The notes under the pieces: model-generated | Database searches by the model: none | What the model was told of the DNA's origin: nothing | What the model saw: the letters and a program-made list of their open reading frames with translations, nothing else | Translations under genes and position numbers: made by a program | In this document: positions 28,568 to 38,228 of the stretch, in pieces | How the letters are laid out: each line of letters begins with the position of its first letter | Position numbering within the stretch: position 1 is the first letter of the stretch | NCBI RefSeq assembly: GCF_002236115.1 | Contig: NZ_NIWT01000002.1 | Location: 806,001 to 870,000 of the forward strand | Direction of reading: 5' to 3' | From: Pseudomonas jessenii | Lineage (GTDB): Bacteria > Pseudomonadota > Gammaproteobacteria > Pseudomonadales > Pseudomonadaceae | DNA length: 64,000 nt

Positions 28568-28602
28568 GCCCTTCGTCCATCCGGCGAAGGGCATTTATTT
28601 AT
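28568..28602 (+). terminator. Terminator after tetR
   Basis: GCCCTTCG (28568-28575) and CGAAGGGC (28585-28592) form a stem followed by ATTTATTTAT. It separates tetR from the FadL-like gene. Confidence 0.7.
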
Positions 28603-28607
28603 CTGTA

Positions 28608-28635
28608 TCGTGACCAATGACTGATTTTGTCACAT
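28608..28635. promoter_or_regulatory. TetR operator 2 (FadL-like gene promoter)
   Basis: TCGTGACCA (28608-28616) and TTGTCACAT (28627-28635) with a 10-bp spacer. The outer bases are imperfect, but the GTGAC/GTCAC cores and their 19-bp spacing match operator 1. It lies about 65 bp upstream of the FadL-like start codon. Confidence 0.6.
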
Positions 28636-28698
28636 GAGTAAATATGGTGGTCCGTCGCATCTACTGCGTCATCTCAGTGATCCCATAGAGTTCAAACA

Positions 28699-29971
28699 AT
28701 GAAAAAAATAGTGCTCAAGAGCCCATTTGGCCTTGCTGTCGTGCTCGCATCCTCAAACGTTTTTGCAAGCGGCTTTGCTCTTAATGAACAGAGCATCAGC
28801 GGGATGGGGTAGGGGTTTGCCGGTCGCTCCTCCTCTGCTGAAGATGCGAGCACGGTATTCAGTAATCCCGCGGGAATGTCTCGCTTGAAAAGAGAGCAGG
28901 TCAGCGTGGGAGCTTCGACTCTTTTTGCCAAGTCCGACATAAGCCATACCCGCAGTACATTCGGAGGCCAGGAAGACGGCGACATGGTGCCTACCACCAC
29001 GGTACCTATGGGGTACTACGTCAAACCTATCGATGAGCATTGGGCGTTTGGTGTGGGTTTTTATGTACCTTTCGGTCTGATCACTGACTATGGCAGCGGT
29101 TTTGCCGGGCGTTACTACGCCCACAAAAGCGAGGTCACGACTTTTACGTTCCAGCCCACCATCAGCTATGCCTTTAACGACAAAGTTTCGATCGGGTTCG
29201 GTCCGACCATCAACCGTATCAGCGGTGAGTTGTCCGGTATGGTGCCCAACCCACTCAGTCCTGGTCGCAACGACGGAAAACTTAAAAGCACTGGCGACGA
29301 CACTGCCCTCGGTTTCAACGCCGGTATCCTGGTGCAGGCTACAGACCGAACCCGTTTGGGCATGACCTACCATTCCAAGGTCAGTTATCAATTGGATGCC
29401 AAGACCAAGGTCACTGACGGCATCTTTAGCGTGTTGGGAGTCAGCGGCCGGAGTTATGACGCTTCGCTGGATGTGGATACCCCGGAGTCAGTGGATCTCT
29501 CGGTGACTCATCAGCTTAATAATGACTGGACCCTTTACGTGGGGGAGCACCTGGACTCGCTGGAGTCGCTTCAAAGAATTAACCATCGAGAACACGGGTT
29601 TACCCCCTGCGTTGAGCGGCGCGCTGGGCACCATTACCGAAGAGCAGAACTGGCATGATACGTGGGCTCACGCCATCGGCACGGCGTACAAACTGAATGA
29701 TGAGTGGGTGCTTCGCGCAGGCTTTTCGGTCGATCAGTCACCCACCAATAACATCAATCGTGGACCGCGCATTCCGACGGGCGACAGGAAGGTGATCAGC
29801 TTCGGTGCTGGCTGGACTCCGGCAGAGAATGTCACGATCGATGTGGCTTACTCCTACCTGTGGGAGGAGAGCGTTCAGGTCAATGACACCTCGGCGACCC
29901 GAGGTGCATACAGTGCCAACTATAAGAACGGTGCGAGCGGGCTCGGTACTTCTGTGAGTTACCGCTTCTAG
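28699..29971 (+). pseudogene. FadL-family outer-membrane channel, disrupted by a stop codon and a frameshift
   Basis: Read through, this is a FadL/TodX-type channel: signal peptide ending NVFASG, then FALNEQSISGMG, GFAGRSSSAEDASTVFSNPA, GMSRLKREQVSVG, barrel strands, and a C-terminal Phe (GLGTSVSYRF). Two lesions are visible. A TAG at 28810-28812 interrupts the conserved GMG-x-GFAGR motif, where Thr or Ala is normal. A run of five G at 29541-29545 has one base too many and shifts the frame within the LYVG-STWTRWSRFKELTI stretch. The intact form would pass hydrophobic compounds such as fatty acids or aromatics. Either lesion could be a sequencing error, but together they suggest real decay. 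Confidence 0.85.
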
Positions 29972-29999
29972 TTGAGTGCTGTTACACGATAAGTGTCCT

Positions 30000-30025
30000 G
30001 TCGGGAGCACGCGTTGCCTCCCGAC
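30000..30025. terminator. Hairpin between the FadL-like gene and the OMF gene
   Basis: GTCGGGAG (30000-30007) and CTCCCGAC (30018-30025) form a stem between two convergent genes. Only short T-rich flanks follow, so strength is uncertain. Confidence 0.55.
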
Positions 30026-30061
30026 CTTCAAGCACACATCTCGGGCCTTTCCCCTCAAGCT

Positions 30062-31519
30062 TCATCGACTCGTCACCGTGACATCCCGAGGTTGCCAGCC
30101 ACCACCGAGTGACTTGAATACCGCTACCGCCGCTCGTGCCGACTCCGTTCGCGCTTGCGCCCGAGCATCGGAAGCCTGCAGCATCGTCTCGTCAGCGTGC
30201 AGGACATCAATCAGGCTGGCCGTGCCTTTCTCATAGGCAATGAACGACGATTGGCGAGCCTGAGTAAGAGACGCCTCTCCCCCGGTGAGTGTGGTTGCTT
30301 GAGCCTCCCGATTCACCAGTGAGGAGAGCGCGTTCTCGACATCCTCGGTGGCGCGCAACACAGACTGACGGTAAGCCGCCAGGTTTTCGGCTTTCTGTCC
30401 CTTGGCCTGGTCGATTTGGGCGTTTATGCGACCGAAGTCGAAGAGCCTCCAGCGCAGTCCCAGCAGGCCCGCCGATTGGCTGGCGCCGCCGGTAAAAAGA
30501 TTGCCGGCGGACACCGCCGTGGCACTGCCCAGCAATGCGCTAAGGGAGAACTTCGGGTAGTACTCGGCAATCGCCTCCCCGATGCGTGCGTTTGAGGCCG
30601 CAAGACGGCGCTCGGCCATAATCAGATCAGGCCTGCGGCGCAGCAAATCGGCCGGCGTTCCCATCGCTTTTAACGGCGGTGCTACAGGAATGCTCGCTGC
30701 CATTGCAAGTTGTGTGCGGTGAGTGCCTGGCGGGGTGCCGAGCATGACATCCAGTGCATTCATCGCAGCATCCAGACCGGTTTGCAGGACCGGCACTGTC
30801 GCTTGAACCTGTGATAGCTCACCCTCGGTCTGGCGAACCTGATAGTTGGCGGCGAGTCCCTTGCTGTAGAGCAATTGGACTTTCTCTAGCAACGCCTGCT
30901 GCGTTTTGACTTGCCTGTTGGCAATGTCCAGCCGTGTCTGCAATCCGCGAATAGTGATGTAGACATCGGCGGTCTGCGCGGCGATGGCCAGTCGTGTGGC
31001 CGCGACGCCCGCCTGGGACGCCTGGTACTCGGCCAGAGCAGCCTCGCGTCCGCGTCGCAGGCCACCAAAGACATCTGCCTCCCAGCTGGCATCGAGGTTA
31101 ACCTCGTAGGAATTTCCGTACCGATCATAGCCAGGTGTCGAATTCAACACCTGGCCGAGTGGCGTCTCGATTGACTGGTACGAGCGCGCAGCCTGGCTGC
31201 TGATATTCCCCGAAGGCAGTAACGCGGCATTTGCAGCACCCAGTCCGGCCTGCGCCTGTGTGACTCGCGCCGACGCCTGCGCCAGGTCCAGATTCTGCTC
31301 TAGTGCCTTGGAAATGAACCCGGTCAGCACTGGATCACCAAAGCCTTCCCACCAAGCGACAAGGCTGGCCGGCATCGTTCCAGGCCGCTGTTCGACAGCA
31401 GCTTGACCCAAGTAACGATCCGAAAGCGGAGCGTCTGGACGATGGTAATCCGGACCGACTGCGCAACCGGCCATTAAGCCGGCGCTGACCAAAAGTGCAA
31501 TTGGACGGAGGGGAGGCAT
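30062..31519 (-). CDS. RND efflux outer-membrane factor (NodT/OprM family lipoprotein)
   Basis: A 485-residue outer-membrane channel of tripartite efflux pumps. The signal ends in a lipobox (LMAGC, lipidated Cys at 19), followed by CAVGPDYHRPDAPLSD and two OEP repeats. It is divergent from the MFP-RND operon at 31736, and the shared region holds two TetR-type operators. The start at 31519 has AAGGAA six bases upstream; the frame extends to 31681 but that extension covers the operators. Confidence 0.92.
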   Translation of the reverse strand: MPPLRPIALLVSAGLMAGCAVGPDYHRPDAPLSDRYLGQAAVEQRPGTMPASLVAWWEGFGDPVLTGFISKALEQNLDLAQASARVTQAQAGLGAANAALLPSGNISSQAARSYQSIETPLGQVLNSTPGYDRYGNSYEVNLDASWEADVFGGLRRGREAALAEYQASQAGVAATRLAIAAQTADVYITIRGLQTRLDIANRQVKTQQALLEKVQLLYSKGLAANYQVRQTEGELSQVQATVPVLQTGLDAAMNALDVMLGTPPGTHRTQLAMAASIPVAPPLKAMGTPADLLRRRPDLIMAERRLAASNARIGEAIAEYYPKFSLSALLGSATAVSAGNLFTGGASQSAGLLGLRWRLFDFGRINAQIDQAKGQKAENLAAYRQSVLRATEDVENALSSLVNREAQATTLTGGEASLTQARQSSFIAYEKGTASLIDVLHADETMLQASDARAQARTESARAAVAVFKSLGGGWQPRDVTVTSR

Positions 31520-31543
31520 TGAGATTCCTTCAATAGAGGATAT

Positions 31544-31571
31544 TTGTGACCATATTACGTAATGGTCACGA
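31544..31571. promoter_or_regulatory. TetR operator 3 (OMF promoter)
   Basis: TTGTGACCA (31544-31552) and TGGTCACGA (31563-31571): eight of nine arm positions pair, with a 10-bp spacer. It lies 25 bp upstream of the OMF start codon, where binding would block transcription. Confidence 0.7.
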
Positions 31572-31663
31572 CCTGTCAATTGACGTTCTTTGAAGCGATT
31601 ACCTTTTTCTCCGTGTTCATGGTGATTCATAAGCTTTGGTTGAAAACCAAAATGATTGACAGG

Positions 31664-31691
31664 ATGTGACCATTGACACAAATCGTCACTA
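31664..31691. promoter_or_regulatory. TetR operator 4 (MFP-RND promoter)
   Basis: ATGTGACCA (31664-31672) and TCGTCACTA (31683-31691) with a 10-bp spacer; cores GTGAC/GTCAC are at the standard 19-bp spacing. It lies 45 bp upstream of the adaptor start codon. Confidence 0.6.
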
Positions 31692-31735
31692 GATCGAGAA
31701 TATGACGCTCGTCCTATTTTTAAGTAAGGGAACCT

Positions 31736-32845
31736 ATGCGCCGGCTTCTACCTTTCCCCATTGCCGCTTGCTTGTTGCCTCTCGTCCTGACGGCATGTGG
31801 TGATTCATCCACCGCTGAAGATCCGCGCACGAATGCCCCTTTGGTGAGGTCCGCTGCTGTTCAGGCTTCGTCCGACGTCTCGCGTTCCTTCACTGGTGTA
31901 GTGGCTGCCCGCGTTCAGGGCGACCTTGGCTTTCGGGTGTCAGGAAAGGTGCTTGAGCGTCTGGTTGACACCGGTCAGACCGTTAAACGTGGTCAGCCGC
32001 TCATGCGCCTCGACCCAATCGACCTGGGGTTGCAGGCGCGAGCACAGCAAGAGTCGGTCATAGCCGCTCGGGCCCGAGCCAAGCAGACAGCAGATGACGA
32101 GGCGCGATACCGCAATCTGGTTGCCGCAGGCGCTATTTCTGCATCGGCCTATGACCAGATCAAAGCCGCAGCCGATACGGCAAAAGCACAGCTCAGCGCT
32201 GCAGACGCGCAGGCTGATGTAGCCCGCAATGCTTCTGGTTATGCGGTGCTGTTTGCGGATTCCGACGGCGTGGTGGTGGAGACGCTCGCCGAGCCCGGAC
32301 AAGTTGTCAGCCCGGGACAGCCCGTGGTTCGACTGGCGCGGGCAGGGCAACGCGAAGCGATCGTGCACCTGCCCGAGACGTTGCGCCCCGCAGCAGGATC
32401 CACCGCGCAGGCGACGCTTTATGGCAATACCACGGGTGCAGTTACAGCGAAGCTGAGGCTGCTGTCTGACTCGGCCGACCGTATGACGCGCACCTTTGAG
32501 GCGCGGTATGTGCTTGAGGGCGCGCTGGCCAATGCACCGATAGGTTCGACGGTCACGCTTCGGATCGCTGAAAGCGCCGCGCAGGGAAATTCGATGCAGG
32601 TGCCGATTGCTGCCGTTTATGACCCGGGTAAAGGCACTGGCGTGTGGGTCATCGTCGGCGCACCTGCGAAGGTGGCTTGGCGACCTGTTCAAGTCTTGGG
32701 CTTGAGCGACGACTCAGCGCGAGTCGCAGGCGATCTCAAGGTCGGCGAGCAGATCGTGGCGTTAGGTGCGCATCTGTTGCGCGAGGGTGAAGAGGTGAGA
32801 CTGCCTCAACAGGATGACGCCAAAGTTGCCGGGGGTCGTCCATGA
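31736..32845 (+). CDS. RND efflux periplasmic adaptor (membrane fusion protein)
   Basis: A 369-residue lipoprotein (lipobox LVLTAC, Cys 21) of the HlyD/AcrA type. The order is: lipoyl half-motif (GDLGFRVSGKVLERLVDTGQ, then VKRGQPLMRLDP), alpha-hairpin, second lipoyl half (DGVVVETLAEPGQVVSPGQP), beta-barrel and membrane-proximal domains. It overlaps the RND gene by four bases (ATGA), so the two are translationally coupled. Together with the divergent OMF it makes a complete tripartite pump. Confidence 0.92.
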   Translation: MRRLLPFPIAACLLPLVLTACGDSSTAEDPRTNAPLVRSAAVQASSDVSRSFTGVVAARVQGDLGFRVSGKVLERLVDTGQTVKRGQPLMRLDPIDLGLQARAQQESVIAARARAKQTADDEARYRNLVAAGAISASAYDQIKAAADTAKAQLSAADAQADVARNASGYAVLFADSDGVVVETLAEPGQVVSPGQPVVRLARAGQREAIVHLPETLRPAAGSTAQATLYGNTTGAVTAKLRLLSDSADRMTRTFEARYVLEGALANAPIGSTVTLRIAESAAQGNSMQVPIAAVYDPGKGTGVWVIVGAPAKVAWRPVQVLGLSDDSARVAGDLKVGEQIVALGAHLLREGEEVRLPQQDDAKVAGGRP

Positions 32846-35800
32846 GCGAGGGCCGCTTCAATCTTTCCGCGATCGCCGTTCGTGAGCGTTCCATCACGGT
32901 GTTTCTGATCTTCCTGATTGCCGTTGCGGGCATCTTGTCGTTCTTTCAACTGGGGCGCGCGGAAGATCCTCCGTTTACGGTCAAGCAGTTGACGGTCATT
33001 ACCGCGTGGCCGGGCGCCACGGCGCAGGAGATGCAGGATCAGGTAGCAGAGCCACTTGAAAAACGCCTGCAAGAACTGAAATGGTACGACCGCACGGAGA
33101 CCTACACCCGTCCTGGGCTGGCTTTCACGATGGTGTCACTGCTCGATAGCACGCCGCCCTCGCAAGTGCAGGAGGAGTTCTATCAAGCGCGTAAAAAGCT
33201 CGACGATGAGGCCCGGAAGCTGCCGGCGGGTGTCATCGGCCCAATGGTCAACGACGAGTTTTCGGACGTGACATTTGCGCTTTTCGCCCTGAAAGCCAAA
33301 GGCGAGCCGCAGCGACTGTTGGTGCGGGATGCAGAGTCGTTGCGCCAACAACTGTTGCATGTGCCGGGCGTGAAGAAGGTCAACATCATTGGGGAGCAGC
33401 CCGAACGTATCTTTGTTTCCTTTTCCCATGATCGGTTGGCCACCTTGGGCATCTCTCCTCAGGACATCTTTGCCGCGCTGAATAACCAAAACGTGCTCAC
33501 GCCCGCCGGTTCCATCGAGACCAATGGGCCTCAGGTCTTCCTGCGGCTAGATGGTGCCTTCGATAAGGTGCAGAAGATTCGTGACACACCCATTGCGGTC
33601 CAGGGGCGCACGCTAAAACTCTCTGACGTGGCGACGATCGAACGTGGTTATGAAGATCCAGCAACCTTTCTCGTGCGTAACAACGGTGAAGAGGCCTTGT
33701 TGCTGGGGATCGTGATGCGTGAGGGCTGGAACGGTCTTGACCTTGGCAAGGCGTTGGACGCGGAGACAGTCAAAATAAATGAAGGCATGCCGCTGGGTAT
33801 GACGCTCTCCAAAGTCACCGATCAATCTGTAAATATCGATTCGGCCGTCGGCGAGTTTATGGTCAAGTTCTTCGTCGCGCTGCTTGTGGTAATGCTTGTC
33901 TGCTTTCTCAGCATGGGCTGGCGTGTCGGTGTTGTGGTCGCTGCGGCTGTGCCGTTGACGTTGGCCGTGGTGTTTGTGGTGATGGCGGCCACCGGAAAGA
34001 ACTTTGACCGTATTACCCTTGGCTCGTTGATTCTGGCGCTTGGACTGCTGGTGGACGACGCCATCATTGCTATCGAAATGATGGTGGTGAAAATGGAAGA
34101 GGGCTACGACCGCATCAAAGCTTCCGCGTACGCCTGGAGTCATACGGCCGCGCCGATGCTCTCCGGTACGCTGGTGACCGCTATCGGCTTTATGCCCAAC
34201 GGCTTCGCGCAATCGACCGCCGGCGAATACACCAGCAACATGTTCTGGATCGTGGGCATTGCCCTGATCGCCTCCTGGGTGGTTGCAGTCGCTTTTACCC
34301 CGTACCTGGGGGTGAAGATGTTGCCGAACATCAAGAAGGTAGAGGGGGGGCACGCGGCCATCTACAGCACCCCTAACTACAACCGCTTCCGCCGGATTTT
34401 GACGCGGGTCATCGCTCGCAAATGGCTGGTCGCCGGCACTGTCATCGCTTCGTTTGTCGTGGCGATCCTCGGCATGAGCCTGGTCAAGAAGCAGTTCTTC
34501 CCTACCTCGGACCGTCCCGAGGTATTGATTGAAGTGCAAATGCCTTATGGGACCTCCATTGAGCAGACCAGCGCCACCACTGCCAAGATAGAGGCCTGGC
34601 TGCAAAAGCAGGGTGAGGCAAAAATCGTCACGGCCTATATCGGGCAAGGCGCGCCGCGTTTCTATCTGGCGATGGCGCCGGAACTCCCTGATCCGTCGTT
34701 CGCAAAGATTGTGGTGCTGACGGACAGTCAGGAGGAGCGTGAGGCCCTCAAGTTCCGTATCCGCGAGGCAGCTGCTGAGGGGCTTGCCCCAGAAGCGCGG
34801 GTCAGGGTGACTCAGCTTGTTTTTGGGCCGTACTCGCCATTCCCTGTTGCCTACCGGGTGATGGGGCCTGATCCGTCAACGTTGCGCGAGATTGCGGGCC
34901 AGGTACAGGACGTGTTGCAGTCGAGCCCGATGATGAGAACCGTCAACACCGATTGGGGACCGCTGACGCTGACGCTGCATTTCGCTCTGGATCAGGATCG
35001 CTTGGAGGCGGTGGGATTGACGTCAAACTCAGTCGCGCAGCAACTGCAGTTCCTGCTGGCCGGAGTGCCGATCACCGCGGTTCGTGAGGACATTCGTTCG
35101 GTGCAGGTGGTTGGTCGCGCAGCGGGTGATATCCGGCTCGATCCCGCCAAGATAGAAGGCTTTACGCTGGTGGGCGCGGCGGGTCAGCGGATTCCGTTGT
35201 CCCAGGTAGGAGAGGTCGATGTGCGTATGGAGGATCCGATCCTCCGACGTCGTGACCGCACGCCGACCATCACAGTGCGCGGTGACATTGCCGAAGGTTT
35301 GCAGCCACCGGACGTCTCGAGCGTGATCATGAAGGAGCTGCAACCAGTCATCGACAAGCTGCCTGGCGGATACCGGATTGAGCAGGCGGGTGCAATCGAG
35401 GAGTCGGGCAAGGCCGGTAAAGCGATGTTGCCGTTGTTCCCGATCATGATTGCCATGACGCTGCTGGTCATCATTCTGCAGGTCCGTTCGATCTCGGCGA
35501 TGATCATGGTGTTCTTCACCTCGCCGCTGGGGTTGATTGGCGTAGTGCCGACACTGCTCATTTTCCAGCAGCCATTTGGGATTAACGCACTGGTCGGTTT
35601 AATCGCCCTTTCGGGCATTCTGATGCGCAATACGCTGATTCTGATTGGGCAAATCCATCACAACATTCAAGAAGGGCTGGACCCGTTTCACGCAGTGGTC
35701 GAAGCCACGGTACAACGTGCCCGCCCGGTACTACTGACTGCGATGGCGGCAATCCTGGCGTTCATTCCCCTGACACACTCCGTCTTCTGGGGGACGCTGG

Positions 35801-35973
35801 CCTACACCCTTATCGGAGGCACGTTCGTCGGCACCATCATGACGCTGGTGTTCCTGCCAGCGATGTACTCCATCTGGTTCAAGATTCGTCCTGTCAATAC
35901 GGGTCAAACTGAAACAGCGAATAAGCAAGCAAGCCTAGTGGATAGGGCGGCATTTCCCAATGCACCCAGCTGA
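32842..35973 (+). CDS. RND efflux pump inner-membrane permease
   Basis: A 1043-residue RND permease with 12 TM helices and two large periplasmic loops. TM4 carries the proton-relay Asp pair in LGLLVDDAIIAIEMM. The N-terminus (RSITVFLIFLIAVAGILSFF, then RAEDPPFTVKQLTVITAWPG) is of the type found in TriC-like and related drug/solvent exporters rather than heavy-metal (CusA) pumps, because the metal-relay methionine pattern is absent. Substrate not assignable; TetR control and the FadL-like neighbour suggest hydrophobic compounds. Confidence 0.93.
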   Translation: MSEGRFNLSAIAVRERSITVFLIFLIAVAGILSFFQLGRAEDPPFTVKQLTVITAWPGATAQEMQDQVAEPLEKRLQELKWYDRTETYTRPGLAFTMVSLLDSTPPSQVQEEFYQARKKLDDEARKLPAGVIGPMVNDEFSDVTFALFALKAKGEPQRLLVRDAESLRQQLLHVPGVKKVNIIGEQPERIFVSFSHDRLATLGISPQDIFAALNNQNVLTPAGSIETNGPQVFLRLDGAFDKVQKIRDTPIAVQGRTLKLSDVATIERGYEDPATFLVRNNGEEALLLGIVMREGWNGLDLGKALDAETVKINEGMPLGMTLSKVTDQSVNIDSAVGEFMVKFFVALLVVMLVCFLSMGWRVGVVVAAAVPLTLAVVFVVMAATGKNFDRITLGSLILALGLLVDDAIIAIEMMVVKMEEGYDRIKASAYAWSHTAAPMLSGTLVTAIGFMPNGFAQSTAGEYTSNMFWIVGIALIASWVVAVAFTPYLGVKMLPNIKKVEGGHAAIYSTPNYNRFRRILTRVIARKWLVAGTVIASFVVAILGMSLVKKQFFPTSDRPEVLIEVQMPYGTSIEQTSATTAKIEAWLQKQGEAKIVTAYIGQGAPRFYLAMAPELPDPSFAKIVVLTDSQEEREALKFRIREAAAEGLAPEARVRVTQLVFGPYSPFPVAYRVMGPDPSTLREIAGQVQDVLQSSPMMRTVNTDWGPLTLTLHFALDQDRLEAVGLTSNSVAQQLQFLLAGVPITAVREDIRSVQVVGRAAGDIRLDPAKIEGFTLVGAAGQRIPLSQVGEVDVRMEDPILRRRDRTPTITVRGDIAEGLQPPDVSSVIMKELQPVIDKLPGGYRIEQAGAIEESGKAGKAMLPLFPIMIAMTLLVIILQVRSISAMIMVFFTSPLGLIGVVPTLLIFQQPFGINALVGLIALSGILMRNTLILIGQIHHNIQEGLDPFHAVVEATVQRARPVLLTAMAAILAFIPLTHSVFWGTLAYTLIGGTFVGTIMTLVFLPAMYSIWFKIRPVNTGQTETANKQASLVDRAAFPNAPS

Positions 35974-36128
35974 CCAATCACTCACAGGGGTACATGACCA
36001 GTTTTTCGGACGATTGAGGGGAGCGTTCGGCAAACACGCCTTTCTGACGCCATCGCTAAGGATGCCCCAGGGCTCGGTCAGTTGTAGTGCCCCATGTGAG
36101 CCCTGGAGGCTAAGCCAGTCCCGCGGAA

Positions 36129-37322
36129 CTAGCTTGTGCGTTCCTTAGTTGAATACCTGACGCGATGCTCGCTCAACATCAACGTCGCTATAGCAACCAG
36201 CACAGGTACAAAGGCAAGCGCACAGATAACGGTCCAACCGTATCGATTCAATATACCTCCCGATGCAAACGAGCCGAGTACCATGGCGCCAAAGACAATG
36301 AAATCATTGAGCGCTTGGACACTGTTTCTTTCGCTTGTTTTATGGCTCTGAAGGACGAGCGCAGAGGCGCCGACAAAACCGAAATTCCAACCAATCCCTA
36401 GAAGCACTAAACATAGATAAAAGTGGTAGGACTGCACACCGGCAAGCCCGACAGCAACAGAAGTGCCGGTTAACATCAACCCCATCAACACAACGCGGTT
36501 TGCCCCAAAACGGTGGATCAGATTTCCAGTGAAAAAACTGGGTGCGTACATTGCAATTACGTGCCACTGCAATGCCAGATTCGATGATTCCAGTGAAAGA
36601 TCCTCATGCTTCATCGCTAGTGGGGCCGAAGTCATCAGGAAATTCATCAAGGTGTAAGTTATGACGCCACAGAGCATGGCGTTGATGAGTCGAGGCTGCC
36701 GAACAATCACCGCAAGCGGGCGACCTGGAGTACGAACAGCCGCCTCATGGCGTGGCAAATTGACACCTAGTAGCACCGCCGCCGAAACCACTGCCATTAA
36801 TGCGGCCGCAACGTAAGTGGCGATAAACAGGTGTGACTCCCATAGGTCCATTGTATAGGTGACCGTCTGTGGGCCTAGTACTCCCGCCACTAGCCCGGCA
36901 GCCATGACGATTGAAAGCGCCCAGGGCTGCCTGTTTTCTGGAACGCATTCTGCGGCGGCGAAACGAAACGTCAGCACCACAGCGGCATAAGCGCCACCAA
37001 ATAGCATCGCAGTACAGAAAATGAAGAAGGAAGACAAATAAATGCCAATCGCAGCCAGCACTCCCATCAGGATGCCGCACAACGCTCCCAGCATAAACAC
37101 GAGACTGCGCCCATAGCGCTGCGCAATGGCACCGGCAGGTAGCGTGCAGCTCGCCATGCCCACGACAAAAATGGAGATAGGCAGCGTCGCCAATGCTTTA
37201 TCCGGTGCAAGCATGTCTCCCACGATAGCGTCGGTTGCATAGACGATGACTGAGTTACCACCCGCCAATGCCTGGGCGGTTGCCAGTCGAAAAATGTTGC
37301 TGTTCCCAGATGTGGCCGACAC
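36129..37322 (-). CDS. MFS transporter
   Basis: A 397-residue major facilitator permease with 12 hydrophobic segments. Landmarks are VGMASCTLPAGAIAQRYGRS between TM2 and TM3, the AYAAVVLTFRFAAAECVPEN segment, and GIGWNFGFVGASALVLQSHK in the C-terminal half. No motif points to a substrate. It is not in an operon with its neighbours; an IS66 scrap and a broken phosphatase gene lie upstream. Confidence 0.85.
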   Translation of the reverse strand: MSATSGNSNIFRLATAQALAGGNSVIVYATDAIVGDMLAPDKALATLPISIFVVGMASCTLPAGAIAQRYGRSLVFMLGALCGILMGVLAAIGIYLSSFFIFCTAMLFGGAYAAVVLTFRFAAAECVPENRQPWALSIVMAAGLVAGVLGPQTVTYTMDLWESHLFIATYVAAALMAVVSAAVLLGVNLPRHEAAVRTPGRPLAVIVRQPRLINAMLCGVITYTLMNFLMTSAPLAMKHEDLSLESSNLALQWHVIAMYAPSFFTGNLIHRFGANRVVLMGLMLTGTSVAVGLAGVQSYHFYLCLVLLGIGWNFGFVGASALVLQSHKTSERNSVQALNDFIVFGAMVLGSFASGGILNRYGWTVICALAFVPVLVAIATLMLSEHRVRYSTKERTS

Positions 37323-37397
37323 GACTTCTCTCCCTTGAATGAGTCGTCCCTTAATGCAGCTGCAGCGTGCCGATTATCAATGAACACTAACGACCGC

Positions 37398-37515
37398 GCT
37401 GCCCCTTACGATATCCACGCGCCGCTACCGGCGCACGTCATCGACAAGGGCCTCCCGACAGGGGGTCTGCTAGCCCACGTCATGATGGCCAAGTTCGCCG
37501 ACCATCTGCCGCCTA
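37398..37515 (+). pseudogene. IS66-family transposase (TnpC) fragment
   Basis: The plus strand encodes PYDIHAPLPAHVIDKGLPTG and LLAHVMMAKFADHLP, a conserved stretch of IS66 TnpC that lies ahead of the catalytic domain. The similarity ends at 37515, exactly next to the last codon of the broken phosphatase gene on the other strand, so this is a recombination junction. No other IS66 genes remain. Confidence 0.7.
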
Positions 37516-38082
37516 TTACACACCGCCGTACTGATACACGGTCGCACTCCAATACTGGCTGCCGTTACCTTTTTGGCGAGCCCATCCGTCGGCTACCAGT
37601 TGATTGGCGATCATTCGATTCATAAAGCCATGACCGAGCAGCAGAACCGGTCCATCGCTGGCAAGGGACTGCAATCGTTTGGCTGCGGTGCTGGCGCGGA
37701 TCCTCGCAGTGCCGGCGGATTCGACGTTGCGTGAGTAACCGCACAGCCATAAGACTCGAAGGATAAATGCCCAGGTAAACGGCGATAGCCGTGGCAGTTT
37801 TCAATGACCACAAGGCAGTTGTGCTTCGCAGAAAAGTGCGTCGACCAGTGCAGGCTTCAGGCCGAGCGCCTGGACGGAGGTCAGCGCACGAGGCGCGCTG
37901 CTTGAAACAATCACCGTGGCGGTTGCGGCGAGTTGCATACTGGCATGCGGGACCGGGTGGTGGGTAATTTCGGATCGGTCGTATTGCTCGATCCAGTCAT
38001 TCATCTCGAGCGCTGAGATTTTGTCGGTTGCGGCCAGTTTTGGCTGGCCGTGACGCATCAGGATGATTTCCCTGTTCACCAT
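37516..38082 (-). pseudogene. Histidine phosphatase superfamily protein, interrupted by an in-frame TGA
   Basis: The N-terminal part has the RHG motif (REIILMRHGQPKLA) and the middle has VSSSAPRALTSVQALGL. A TGA at 37801-37803 stops translation after EAQLPCGH. The same frame then continues to a normal C-terminus with GPVLLLGHGFMNRMIANQL (the second conserved His) and ends at 37516. The interrupted position probably was Trp (TGG to TGA). The start at 38082 has AAGGA upstream; the frame opens at 38121. The family includes phosphoglycerate mutase-like and SixA-like phosphatases. Confidence 0.75.
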
Positions 38083-38228
38083 TTTACGTCCTTGTTCTGG
38101 TGTGTGGTAAATGACCAGCAAGTGCGGTTTCGGGAGCTCAAGGTACGCCTAGCGTACCCGCATAAAACCGCACAATGAGGCTCGAGATTATCGGCTTTGG
38201 GACTGGATGGTAATCCCGTCTGCGAAAG

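Noticed and set aside
33613..34647. 344-codon minus-strand frame inside the RND gene
   Set aside because: His/Gln/Asp-rich composition typical of an antisense shadow; the RND gene is complete.
37801..37803. In-frame TGA read as selenocysteine
   Set aside because: Trp is the expected residue, no SECIS-like hairpin was seen just downstream, and a similar TGA occurs in the LysE remnant, so simple decay is likelier.
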